Shown here piece after piece: positions 47,028 to 58,016 of a DNA stretch of 64,000 bases. The stretch's first letter is position 1. The number at the start of each line of letters is the position of its first letter. Both the position numbers and the translations under genes were made by a program. The notes beneath the pieces were generated by a model. It searched no databases. It saw only the letters and a program-made list of their open reading frames with translations, and had not been told where the DNA came from. The stretch comes from Astrothelium macrocarpum (Eukaryota; Ascomycota; Dothideomycetes; Trypetheliales; Trypetheliaceae): positions 1-64,000 of the forward strand of contig JAGEMR010000142.1 of NCBI GenBank assembly GCA_021030915.1. The letters are read 5' to 3'.

Positions 47028-48339
47028 TAACTAATTTTTTTATTTGATTTTTTTTAATTATATCAGTATTTATTTAAATAAACCGATTATATATTCCGTC
47101 TGAGAATTATAATAGAAATAATAATAGACGAAATATTATAAATTTTTTATTAATTATTTCCCAATTTTCTAATTTTATCAGCATTTTTCTATCAGAATAT
47201 CAATAATTATAAAAATAAATATCATTATCAGTAAATATTTATTGAAAATTGGAATCATAAAACCCATTATTTGAAATTATTATGATTTTTATAATAAATG
47301 TAATATTATAGATTATCGCAGATCCCCTCTTTTTCCGATATAATACCGAAAATCTGTTTGAATTTATTTAAAGGCGGAGATCGATTAACGACTGCGGGTA
47401 TTATACGTATATCAGTATAATCAATATCCCTCACTGATATATATATACCCTTCTAAAATCTGTAACGTCTGGGCCACCGTATCTAATAAATCGCTATATG
47501 GCGCGTTGGTCTGAAGATACGGATTTCTGGAAATATTCCCGTATAAATTGTATTACGCGAATCTGAATACGAATAAATGAATTATACGTAACGGGTCATC
47601 GAATTATTGAAAACTGAATTGATTGAAATTATATAAACGTTTTCGTATTTTTCTGATCGAATTCTCTTAATGCGTTTTTCGTGAGCCAGATCTTTGATAA
47701 CGTATCCCAAATATTTATTTGAGATATAAATATAATATCGGCCGTACCCATTCTTTATTTTTTGATAGATTATTCAATTTGTGAATGGCCTATATCTGAA
47801 GAACAGTGTTTGTGCGAAACAGGTATAGATGAGGAGTTTCAATAGGTATCTTCTTTTTAAACGTCCAGCGGTATGTAATAAAAAGGAAACGTTAGATCTC
47901 GCGCCGAAAGAATACGCGGGGCTGGTGCCTAGTGGGTCTCGGACGCCAGGCCTGTGCCGTATTAGCTTGGCAGCGACAAATGAGTCACGCAGCGATATTC
48001 GGCGCGCTTGCCACACAATCAGTACCAATCATTCTGTGAAACTCTATAGAGCTTCCTGAATTGGCGGGTCACGCTTAGCGCGCATTTACATTGACTACAT
48101 CTTATGCCAGTATCCAACTGTCTGGCAACCAACTATAGTGCAAAAAGGGTCATTAAAACTGCAGTATAAACAACGCTGGTCTAGTGCGAGCTTTTTGAGG
48201 GCTAAGATTCACATATTACGGTAGAGGTCATTCGGTAGGTTATCTCAGTCCCAAACTTCGTACCAACCAACCCCTGAGCTGCTCCCGGCCTCCCTCCTTA
48301 ATTTAGATTATCTAACGATAATCGTGTATCGAACATTCT
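47028..48339. other. AT-rich DNA then a normal-GC island, no gene identified
   Basis: 47028-47790 is RIP-like. 47800-48060 is GC-rich with overlapping short frames on both strands (plus 47829-48059, minus 47774-48028), neither of which I recognise. It leads into the STAND-type gene remnant at 48.34 kb. Confidence 0.4.
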
Positions 48340-48854
48340 ACCGGACCTCGAACTAGCTTTAGAAACTGGGCAAAACTCAGATATATGGGTGATGGTATTG
48401 CAGACTTCAAAAAGCCTTTGACGAATTATAAATCAACAATTACAATTGCTTTAGCGGGCGTCAATATACAGATTTATACTGGATTCTGTTGACCGTGTTA
48501 ATGATATTTTGTGCAATCAAATTTCTGCAATCACTGCCAATGTATTCGGCGAATATCAAACCATGATCGTAAATACAAGGCCTGACCTTGAAGATCGTAT
48601 TGAAACGATCAATGCGAAATTACGCGCTTTCTCTGAATCAGATTCAGCATCTCCAAAGCGCAAATCAAATATCTAACATCGGATTGACGAAAAAAAGGAA
48701 AGCACTTTATAAATGTCTCGAAATTTGTGTTAAAGCGTTATTGTATATGGAAGAGATAAATATGCAAGCATTTGGAATTTGTGCCGTCTCTGCAGATAAA
48801 AATAAATTCGAGCTGAGTGGAGTGGAGCCCCATAGATCAGCTCCGATTGTTATA

Positions 48855-51016
48855 GGAGTATTCCCCACCACTCCGCTCGGACCACCACTCCGCTCGGGGC
48901 CTCGCTGTCGCGACGGCGAGATTTGAACGTCGATAACTCCAGCAATAGTACAGTTTATGAGGTTCCAATTATATGACCTGAATGTACTTTTCCAAATATA
49001 TCTAACGTATTATGATAGTTAATCTAAATATCTACCTGATTTATGCATTTGATATTCTGATTTTATTATTATAATAATTTTATCTATATTATAATTATTT
49101 GATCCATTAAAATTAATAATAATTTGAGATTTTTTTAAAACTGATGATGATTTTTTTAATTTCTGATGAAATATTTTAATATCGATTTTGAATTATTTAT
49201 CAATTTCTTATTATATTAAAATTTTTATTATTTATTATAATTGAATTATGATAAAAATATTATGTATATAAAATAATAATTATTTATCCATTTGATATTA
49301 TTATTTCTGAATTTATTTTAATTTTTTATTAATAATTATTGAAATCTTTTTAATTATTTTAATTATTTTTTCAGTCTCTTTTTGAATTTCAATTATCTTA
49401 TTTTTTTTGATCATAATTTATATTTTATGAAAAAAATAAAAACGAATTTTATAATTATCATTATTATCAATAATATGAAAAAGAAATTTAAATTAATTAT
49501 AATATATATTTTTTTTAATTAAAATTATTCTTAAATTCTGATTCTCATATTTTAATAATGAATTTTGGATTTTAAATTAATAAATTAATAAAATAAAATT
49601 TTGAATTTCCGGTATCAAAATATTATTTAAAATTTCTTTTATTAATTTTTTTAATCTTTTTCATATTATTTGAAAAATTTCAGATATTTTATAAGATATT
49701 ATAGATTGATTTTGAATTTTTGATTTTATTAATTATTTTGAAATCTATTCAAAATTATATGATTTAATACCAATCTTTAATTACCCATTTTCAATATTAT
49801 TAGATAAGAAGGCAGTTTCAAAAACTGGTCAAAAGAATTTTAAGAATATCTTTTTAAATATTGATGAAAGGTCATCTAATTAGAACGTTCTTTCGTCCAA
49901 TTTCTGACTATATCGCTGATTAAATGGAATAAATAAATTGACATTTAAGAACTGTAATTTATATGTCAAATGAGACGGTAAAATAGCGATATGAATATTA
50001 TATTATATTACGTATTCTAAGAAGGCCATATTAATATGACTGCCATGGCCATCAAGGATTAAAAGACGTGATTCTCTATCTAAATTGGCCTTATTTTTGA
50101 TATTTCGATTAAATATTTTCATAAATCAATATAAATTCATTTTTTTAATTATTTATTCATTTAATGATATACCATTAAAGATATATATATAATTAAGATT
50201 CTTTTTATTGAATTAGATATCTTATAATGCGCATTTAATTAATCAGATAATATCTGACAGTATCCAATTTCTATTTATATAGATATAAATAATAATTATA
50301 ATTCATAATTTTGACCTATTATGACCAGCGCCGATAATCTTATTCTATTCAAATATTTTTTTATTAAATATTCTTTGAATTTTTTGGAGGATATCTAATA
50401 AAAATTTCTTCTCATTTATATTATAAATATTATACGATTTAATATTATAATTATTAATTTTATTGAATAATTTTAAAAATTAAAAATGAAAAAATATAAT
50501 TAAAGAATATTTATTAAATCGAAATAGAATTTATATTGATATCAATTATCAGCCTTTTTTCGAATTAAATTAATATCTTTTAGATAATTAATAAATAATT
50601 CTTTTTAATATCGATTTACGAATCTTTTGATCCAATTGATTCCGCAAATGATATTAATGATATTATAAATAAAATTATGTATCATTTGATACGTAAAAGA
50701 TAAATCATAATCCGAAAATTTATTTATATAAATATAGAGGGCGAATTCTTCTGCCTTTTTGAGATTGGCCTGGACATTTCGATGGAAGTCTTGAATATTA
50801 ATGGTGTTCTTTTTAAAACGACCTCGTAATATAGAATAGGCGATATTATACTTTCTGATAGTCGATTTAATATTAGACTGTTCCTGGCTTCTCAGATCAG
50901 TAAGAGCGACGTCAATTGGAGCCATATTGGTGGAGTTATTGAATTTCAAAGATTTGTGCGCTGTTCAAAAAAAGGTGTCGGAGTGGTGGTCCGAGCGGTG
51001 TGGTGGGGAATACTCC
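48855..51016 (-). mobile_element. Fot1-like transposon in the STAND-type gene (element H)
   Basis: Inverted repeats of about 43 bp start GGAGTATTCCCCACCAC; TA duplicated at 48853-48854 and 51017-51018. The 15-mer CACCACTCCGCTCGG occurs twice, 17 bp apart, in the left end; the right end has one changed base. 2162 bp. Interior heavily AT-rich; coding strand is minus, opposite to the host gene. Confidence 0.95.
49050..50925 (-). pseudogene. Fot1-like transposase of element H
   Basis: An open 107-codon N-terminal stretch starts MAPIDVALTDLRSQEQSN, continues YNIAYSILRGRFKKNTIN and reaches ICGINWIKRFVNRY, the DNA-binding half of the family. It corresponds to MDPIEAAV...KNWTNRFIYRH of element D. 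The catalytic half is obscured by stops. The end coordinate is only approximate. Confidence 0.82.
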
Positions 51017-51477
51017 TACGGGATACCTTGAAGAAGTGTAGACAGAAACTAAATGATACAGAGCTCCGGCCCTAAGAATACCTACAAAATATCGAAATGC
51101 AATCAAAAGCTTTATCCGTGCACACAAAGGATCCTTAGATAGCGATTCTAATGGAATTTCTAAACTATTACGTCAAGAAATTGATGGCATCCAACGATGT
51201 TTAGCTATCTGCGTCCAACCCTCACAGCAAGCAGATATGGAATGCGCAAACGTATTTGAAGATATCACAAAAAAACGAGAATGGTAATCAAATGATCGTA
51301 TCGATTTTCGGAGATTTAATGGAAGTCAGGTGTGTGTTTGTTGGAGTAAGATCGAATCAATGGATGAGTCAGATATCTGATACCTTCCTTCAACAACTTT
51401 TGCGGGATTATGGGCGACCATTCACAGGGCAAGTAGGAGACATCTCTGAAAAGGCTATAAATCGTTTCAAACATTAA

Positions 51478-51880
51478 CACGGAATAGAAATGCAATTCAG
51501 ATTAAAGTCAAATTTGGGATGAATTTATCAAATCTCAGTTTCAGTTTAAAAGATGAAATTTATTATTCATAAATATAATATGAGTCCAACGATAAATAAT
51601 TATGATTAATAAATTTAAAAAGACGTTTTATACGAATAAAATATAATCATGTTAGATAATTTGAGATTTTCCTATTAAATAGTGATTTATTGAATTATTT
51701 TTTTGATGATTCATGTCGGCCCTATTTATGTTATAATCGGAATATTAGTCAATATTCAATCTTGTGTATATGTAATATATGAAATTGATAATATTATACA
51801 CCGTCGATCATTTCTGAATAGATTGGATACGTATATTTGAAAGGTTTTTTGAATTATTCGGTATTAATATAAATCTGGAA
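51478..51880. other. AT-rich DNA between the STAND-type remnant and the recombinase relic
   Basis: No terminal repeat or protein recognised. Confidence 0.4.
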
Positions 51881-51889
51881 GTGTTTCCG

Positions 51890-54398
51890 GAATGTGTGTT
51901 TTCGCGCAAACGGTTTAAGGAGGCTATCCCAAAACCGATCCTTCTGATCAAAATATTTGATGTATATAAAGTCATTGAATATCATTGGCAACTGGAATTT
52001 AATGATATCAGGGCCGATATCGTCGTTTTCCGTTTGAATGATGACCGTTCTTTTATTATTATATTTTGGCCGTTTTGCGAAATTAGTGAATATCGTTAGA
52101 TCTCCAGTTCTCTTTTATTGATGGTGATATTTATCAGATTCCGTTTTTGCGTGAATGTCCACGTCTTTTTCTTCTTTATAAATTCTAACATCAGAAACAG
52201 GTTTTTTGTATATCCCGTATCCACGGCAAGGATAAGAGTCCCTAACTTTAAATGATCTGGCGGTTCTGCTGAACCTCCGATTTTCTTGTTTGTGGCAGTA
52301 ATATATAAGGTGACGTATGAAATTGATACGGGTTTCCAGAATCTCAGCCTTTTCGAATTCCATAAGATTTTACGAGACAAATTGGATTATCTTGACGCGT
52401 TCGTAAAATTCAAAATGGATTAATTTAGATCGAATCGATATTGCCGGTAGGGCGGTTCCGTTCAATTAATTATCAATTTCCAGATCGTCGATCGTATCAT
52501 GAAAGTCTTTTATTATCTGTATTTCCCTTGCCCTTTTAAATTGAGCGGTCATATTCTTTATCTGACGATTAATTCGATCATATTTAATATATAATTTGAT
52601 TTCTCTCATTATATGAATGGATTTGTAATCATGATTCGCCAGTTTCATTTGATAATATTCACGTTTCTTTCGAAATTTCAGAAATTCTGGATCGTTACGT
52701 ATTTCTTTTTTCTATTCATTCATAAAATCAAAGAATGTTTTTCGATCATATGATAGACCCATTCAAATAACAGATTCGATCAGATCATCTTCGGATGATA
52801 TGCCGAAATAGATCGACTGATAATCCCTCTCGATTAATTCAGGAATGTAGAATTATTCGTAAATATCGCCATATTATTCCAAAATTTGATTACGTTTTAT
52901 AATAATCAAGATTTCTATTCATTCATATCAATAATCAGTATATGTATTATAATGTAATTTTATCAAAATGATACTGATTATTGATGTTTTTTCCGGAATT
53001 TCGATATATAATATAGAATTCTAATCATTATTCTATTCCGGTAAATAGATTTAGCCGTATAAATTAATTACGATATTTATTATAAAACAAAATTTTTATT
53101 TCTGATAATTATAAATCTGATGATATTCTTTCAATATCGCGAAATATAAATTGCGCCATTTTTTTTTTTTTTGAATTTAAATTGAAATATATTCCGTTCT
53201 GATGATATTTATAAATTGAATATCTTCTCAAAAAATGCGAAATTTTATCAGAATATTTGATCAATGAATATTAGAATCATAATATGCGATATAATATAGA
53301 ATCCTAATATTATTTTTTGACGAAAAATAAATTTTTTTCTATATTTGAATCAATTTCAATTTATAAATGATATGATATTGATGGATAGGTCAAATTTTTG
53401 ATTATTATTTTCAGCATTTTTGATATGAATTAGATTGATCAGAATTATAATGATTGATCGTATTAAATCTTTTATTATTCGAATCTTCATTAATATGACG
53501 TGTTTCCAATAAAACGTCTGATTATTTTCTTTCGTAACGGTTCTTTTGATAAATATTATTAATCTTATAATTATTACGATATTTAATAATATTATTAATG
53601 AAATTAATACACGAATATAACCGTATAATACTCTCTCGTCAAATTCCCAATAAACGGTATGAATAATATAAAAATCATATACATATATCGTTTATTTATT
53701 CTTCTTTATCTTAATTAATCCGAAAATCGGAATCCATTATTGAAGGTCAATTATGATGTAAAAATGATCATTTTTAAGATTATATATATATATTATATAT
53801 CTCAATATTCGTATCATTATCAATCCTGCGGGTTATCAAATTTTTATATTTGCAATTCAATCGTCATCAATATGATTTCAATATCGATTCTTCTTTAATC
53901 CTAAAATTCTTACGTCGTCATTTTAAATATATCTTCATCGTTTCTGATTCATATTGACGTAAAATTTATTCAACATCGAATAGGATTTTATTGCAATATT
54001 TATATAGACCGAAATTATTAATTATTCAATTTGACAAAATCATCTATTATTTGTAGGAAAATTTACATTTCAAAATATCGATATTTTCTTATAATCAGAC
54101 CAGTCGAATAATCGGTACGTTTGGACTTCATTGGGCCAATTTATTTATAATACTGGATCCGTTATCGCAAATAATCCCGTTCTGATTCGCTGTTATCATT
54201 GGCAAAGATATCATCATAACTGGTAAGAGATCTGGATTCGTAATCAGATCCTGAACCTGATACTGATCTATTGAAGTTTGGCTGAAATGAGGATGGGCCT
54301 GGGAGGATACTGGCCGGCTGATGAATCCGCAATCGAAATGGACCGATTCGGCAGGTTTCCACTCCATTATTACTGCCAGAACGGATCAAGGCATCCAT
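51890..54398 (-). pseudogene. DUF3435-type tyrosine recombinase, RIP-decayed (Crypton/Starship-captain superfamily)
   Basis: Start MDALIRSGSNNGVETCRIGP at 54398. Landmarks in order: YWEFDERVLYGYIRVLISL near 53650 (the WxxDExxF...RxRxQ entry to the integrase-like domain), QSIYFGISSEDDLIESVI near 52800, RNDPEFLKFRKKREYYQMKL near 52690, DFHDTIDDLEIDN then a stop and LNG near 52480 (usual form FxxTIDxxEIxxQLxG), and RINFIRHLIYYCHKQENRR near 52310. The order, spacing and total of about 830 codons fit DUF3435 proteins, which carry a tyrosine-recombinase fold. Stops fall at expected Gln or Arg codons. The catalytic Tyr was not located. The 3' end is uncertain. The 5' part keeps normal GC. Confidence 0.78.
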
Positions 54399-54589
54399 AA
54401 TTGATATTAGCGAGCCAGTGTCGACGGAATTCGAAAAGAACTAAAAAAACAAAACCAAGACAAAAAAAAAGAAACAGAAAAAAGAAAAAAAAAAAACGCA
54501 GATATAAAGACGATAGAATAATACGGTAGACGGAAAATAAATGAAAGAAATGGGATGAAATGACATTATATACGAAAATAGGGACTGGT

Positions 54590-54900
54590 CATGATCTTAC
54601 GTTTTATATTGACAGATAGCCCATGAGAATGGCGCCGCTTTATACCCTCTAAATCTTCGACGGCATTGTCTGTACAGGGAGGTACAGTTGGAGAAGGGGA
54701 GGGTTGGGTGAAGAGCAAAAGAAGATACGGTATAACGAGCGGCTAAGAGGCAGCGCGTACAGAGGATTGCAAGGGTGGTAGGGCACGGTGCCGACCAATC
54801 CAGGTGCAGGGAGCACGACAGGGGCTGGTGAAAAAGCGGCCGGGAACCGACGCCTACATCGCCAAAACTTGCCGCCCTTTCACCCACACTCACATACAAA
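54590..54900. other. GC-rich island upstream of the recombinase relic
   Basis: It lies 200-500 bp 5' of the DUF3435 start and could hold its promoter. A 100-codon minus frame (MYVSVGERAASFGDVGVGS) is open but has no recognisable features, and the plus strand is also low in stops, so I do not call it a gene. An A-rich tract precedes it (54440-54500). Confidence 0.4.
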
Positions 54901-55073
54901 GAGATATTTTTGGATATATTAAAAGAACGAATAATAATTTAAATAGATTTAAATTTTTGATTTTGAAATATAAATAAGGTCTTTTAAATCTGAATTTTAT
55001 GATCAGAGATTTTTTGAATAATTTTTTTTGGTATTATTGAAAATAATACGTGTCACAGGTGAAAAATATGATA

Positions 55074-55127
55074 CGCGCCGGCCCAAAGCCAGGGACGGCC
55101 CAAAGCTGGGGTCAAGACTCTATACGT
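55074..55127 (-). mobile_element. orphan pogo-type transposon end
   Basis: Read inward on the minus strand from 55127: ACGTATAGAGTCTTGACC, then GCTTTGGGCCG twice, 17 bp apart. Same ACGT(A) start and spacing as element E. No matching left end is present in the window; the body to its left is either decayed or deleted. Confidence 0.65.
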
Positions 55128-55199
55128 TTATATAAAATTATCAATTATTTGATTATATATATATTTTAATACACGAAAATAATTTATATTAAATGATTA

Positions 55200-55700
55200 T
55201 AATTTATATAATAAATAAATAGATATATAAAATATAATAATAATATTTTTTTAATAATATAATTCAAAATCAATAAAATAATGATTTTTATATTTATTAA
55301 AAATAAAAAAATAATATATATTTATTATACAATTTTTAATATATTGATTAAAATATTAAATTTAATTTAAATTTAATTTATTTATTATTCAATTATTATT
55401 TAATAAAATAATTATTTAATTATATAATAATAGATTATTTTTATATTAAAATAAAAAATGATTTTTATTTATAATAATAATATATAATAGAATAATATAA
55501 TTTAATATATTTATATTTTGAATTATTATCATTTATTTTTAATTATTTTATTAAATCGTATAAAATTTTTCATATTTTTTAATATTAATAATAATTATTT
55601 CTAATAAAATTTGATTTATTAAAAATTCCGTTTTATCAAAATTATAAATATTTTTTTTAAATATCAAATTTATTAATTATATATTATATAAAATTAAATT
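55200..55700. repeat. AT-rich dispersed repeat, copy 1
   Basis: The order of short blocks (for example TTAAAATATTAAATTTA, TTTATTATTCAATTATTA, AATGATTTTTATT, GAATTATTATCATTTATTTT) is repeated at 56260-56760. Both copies lie just right of an orphan transposon end. Identity unknown; in DNA this AT-rich only an alignment can settle it. Confidence 0.45.
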
Positions 55701-56154
55701 TTCGTAAAATTTATCAGAATTTTTATATTAAATTTTTTAATAATCAATTTTATGATTAAAATATATTCAAAATTCAGATTATTATTATATAAAATTAAAA
55801 ATTTAAGTTTTATTTATATATGATATATTATAATTATATAATAATTAATTCATCATATTTTTAATATTATAATATTAAAAAAAAAAGATTATAAATTTAA
55901 ATTAAATATATATTATATAAATATTTATTTTTTTAACTTAATAAATTTTTGATTATAAAATTGAATATTATATTATGAAAATTTTTTATATTATCAATTT
56001 TGAAATATTATATAAAAAATTTTATATATAATTATCATATGATAAATATTTAATTTAGAATTTTTTTAAAATATCTAAAATATAAAAATTAAATCTTTTT
56101 TTCTTCAGATTTGAATCATGATAGAATGTGAAAAAAATTTGATTTGAATAAGAA

Positions 56155-56217
56155 TTGTACGAAAGTGCGGAAAAGTGGCCGACTCGCTTGGGTGGCCGAC
56201 TCGCTTGTGTTATACGT
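56155..56217 (-). mobile_element. second orphan pogo-type transposon end
   Basis: Read inward on the minus strand from 56217: ACGTATAACACAAGCGAG, with CAAGCGAGTCGGCCAC repeated 17 bp apart. TA follows at 56218-56219. Closest to element E in layout. No left partner found; the 1 kb to its left is AT-rich. Confidence 0.7.
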
Positions 56218-56259
56218 TATCTATTTTAATGAATTAAAATATCCAATATTAAATAATTG

Positions 56260-56769
56260 GAATATATAAAATGAATGAGAAAATATATAAAATATAAAAA
56301 TATTATTTTTTTTTATAATAAAATTCGAAATTGATTAAATAATAATTTTTATAATTATTTAAAATTAAAAAATAATATCCTTTAATTATACGTAATTTTA
56401 TATATTTATTAAAATATTAAATTTATTTCAGATTAATTTTATTTATTATTTAATTATTATTATTTAAAAAAATAATTCAATTTTTTAAAATAATATAATT
56501 TTTATATTAATTTATAAAATGATTTTTATTCATAATTATTAAAAATAATAAAATCATTTAATTTTAAAAATTAATATTCTGAATTATTATAATTTATTTT
56601 TAATTATCAGATTGAATCATTTTAAATTTTTTATATTAATTTATATATATAATTATTATAATAAAAGAAATAATGTTTATTATAAAATCAATTTTATTAA
56701 AATTGAATATATTAATTATATTTATATTATATTTAATTATTATATTTAATATAAATGAGAATTAATTTT
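56260..56769. repeat. AT-rich dispersed repeat, copy 2
   Basis: Colinear with 55200-55700; ends where the second chromovirus LTR begins at 56770, so the retroelement inserted in or beside it. Confidence 0.45.
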
Positions 56770-57140
56770 TGTTATGATCCTAGGTATCCTTGGGGTCAAG
56801 TCTACTTGGGATCAAGGTGGCTTCTAAAGTGAGTCGGTAAAGGACTGAACTAGTAAGGAATAATGTTTCGATAATTCAAAATTCTATTGAAGACGTTATC
56901 AAAGACTAATTTAAAGAATGATTTTGAATATAATGAGATCATAATGATCGTGTTGAGTTTTTATATATCTAAATTATTTACTGGTATCGTGATGATTCTC
57001 ATGACCGCTGGAATGAATCTCATCAAAAGAAGAATGATATTCACGATCTTTCTGATGAATTCGTAAATTTCTGAATAAATTATATATAATGGCTGTATTG
57101 ATTAATCGTTATATATTTATATTATCGTGATGTCTTAATA
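56770..57140 (-). repeat. LTR of the second chromovirus, divergent U3
   Basis: The left 190 bp match the LTR at 18714 closely (TGTTATGATCCTAGGTATCC start). The right part is unrelated and lacks the 35-bp repeats. The right boundary is inferred from TTATTCTTCTTTTTTAATCA, which parallels the polypurine-tract region of the first copy; this gives 371 bp, the same as the other LTRs, perhaps by chance. Confidence 0.6.
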
Positions 57141-57734
57141 TTATTCTTCTTTTTTAATCACGTATTTTTATATATTATAAACCCGCGGAATTTTATTAAT
57201 TTCGGTAAAAATATCATTTTATTCTTCTTCCAATCGTTATCGTTTTATTTTAAAAATTATATATTTTGATTCTTCTATTTCTATTTTTTATAATTGTTAT
57301 TTATTTCAGAAATTGATTTATATCATAATAGATTCCCATTTAAAATATTCTGAATATATGAAAAATGATTATAAATATATTAATCTATTCTGATCGTTAT
57401 TGAATAAGATTTATAAAAAATATCAAAAATATATTGAAAATAATGAAAAAAAAACTGATATAAATATTAATTCATTTATTATAAAATAAAAAAATTTTTC
57501 ATTAAATTAAAAAATATACGAAAATGAAAATTGAATATGAATTCGATTTATTATAAAAAAAAATTGAAAAAAATTATTTTACAACGGATATTATTATAAA
57601 TTTTTTTTCACTGATTTAGAATTCTCTGATCCAAATGGACGATATATTATTAAATGAATCGTCATTTCTAAAAATATTTTAATATCATTCTTTTCTGATA
57701 TAATATTTCTGGATTTTCTTCTGACATTTTTTTA

Positions 57735-58016
57735 ATGTTATTACAATTTCTCATGTGTTCTTCGTGTGCGGATATCCCTTCCATTTTACCAGATATTTAT
57801 GATCACAGTAATCTACAATTTTCTCGACTTCGAATTCATTTTCTTCTTCTGGTTCAAAGTAAAACGTTTCTTGGCATGGTATGCCGTGGACATTTTCAAC
57901 TTGGTTCCAAGTTCACCTAGAACTGTCTTCCAGTAGGCTGATATAAACCTTCGATTTCTGTCGGATATGACACTTACTGGAATTTCAAAATATTTAATTA
58001 ATTTTTGGAATAACAA
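57735..58016 (-). pseudogene. integrase-chromodomain junction of the second chromovirus
   Basis: The minus strand reads IPVSVISDRNRRFISAYWKT and LGTKLKMSTAYHA, then passes directly to a linker (FYFEPEEENEFEVEKIV) and a chromodomain (DYCDHKYLVKWKGYPHTKNT). The frame changes at the join. Compared with the first copy, about 570 bp of integrase and its GPF-type C-terminal part are missing. This short stretch keeps normal GC and intact Trp codons in WKT and VKWKG, which the other copy has lost. Confidence 0.82.

Larger units (their letters stand above)
48340..51477 (+). pseudogene. fungal STAND/NLR-type N-terminal region, split by element H
   Basis: Pieces: 48340-48854 and 51019-51477. The first reads YMGDGIADFKKPLTNYKSTI, TIALAGVNI, then in another frame DRVNDILCNQISAITANVFG and NTRPDLEDRIETINAKLRA. 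The second reads ISKLLRQEIDGIQRCLAICV, CANVFEDITKKREW, then MIVSIFGDLMEVRCVFVGV and SNQWMSQISDTFLQQLLRDY. This order resembles the helical N-terminal (Helo-like) regions found before NACHT domains in fungal STAND proteins; I am not certain of the family name. Frameshifts and stops show it is dead. No NTPase domain is recognisable downstream. Confidence 0.6.

Noticed and set aside
54597..54899. 100-codon minus-strand frame upstream of the recombinase relic
   Set aside because: No recognisable sequence; the island is GC-rich and low in stops on both strands, so the frame may be chance.
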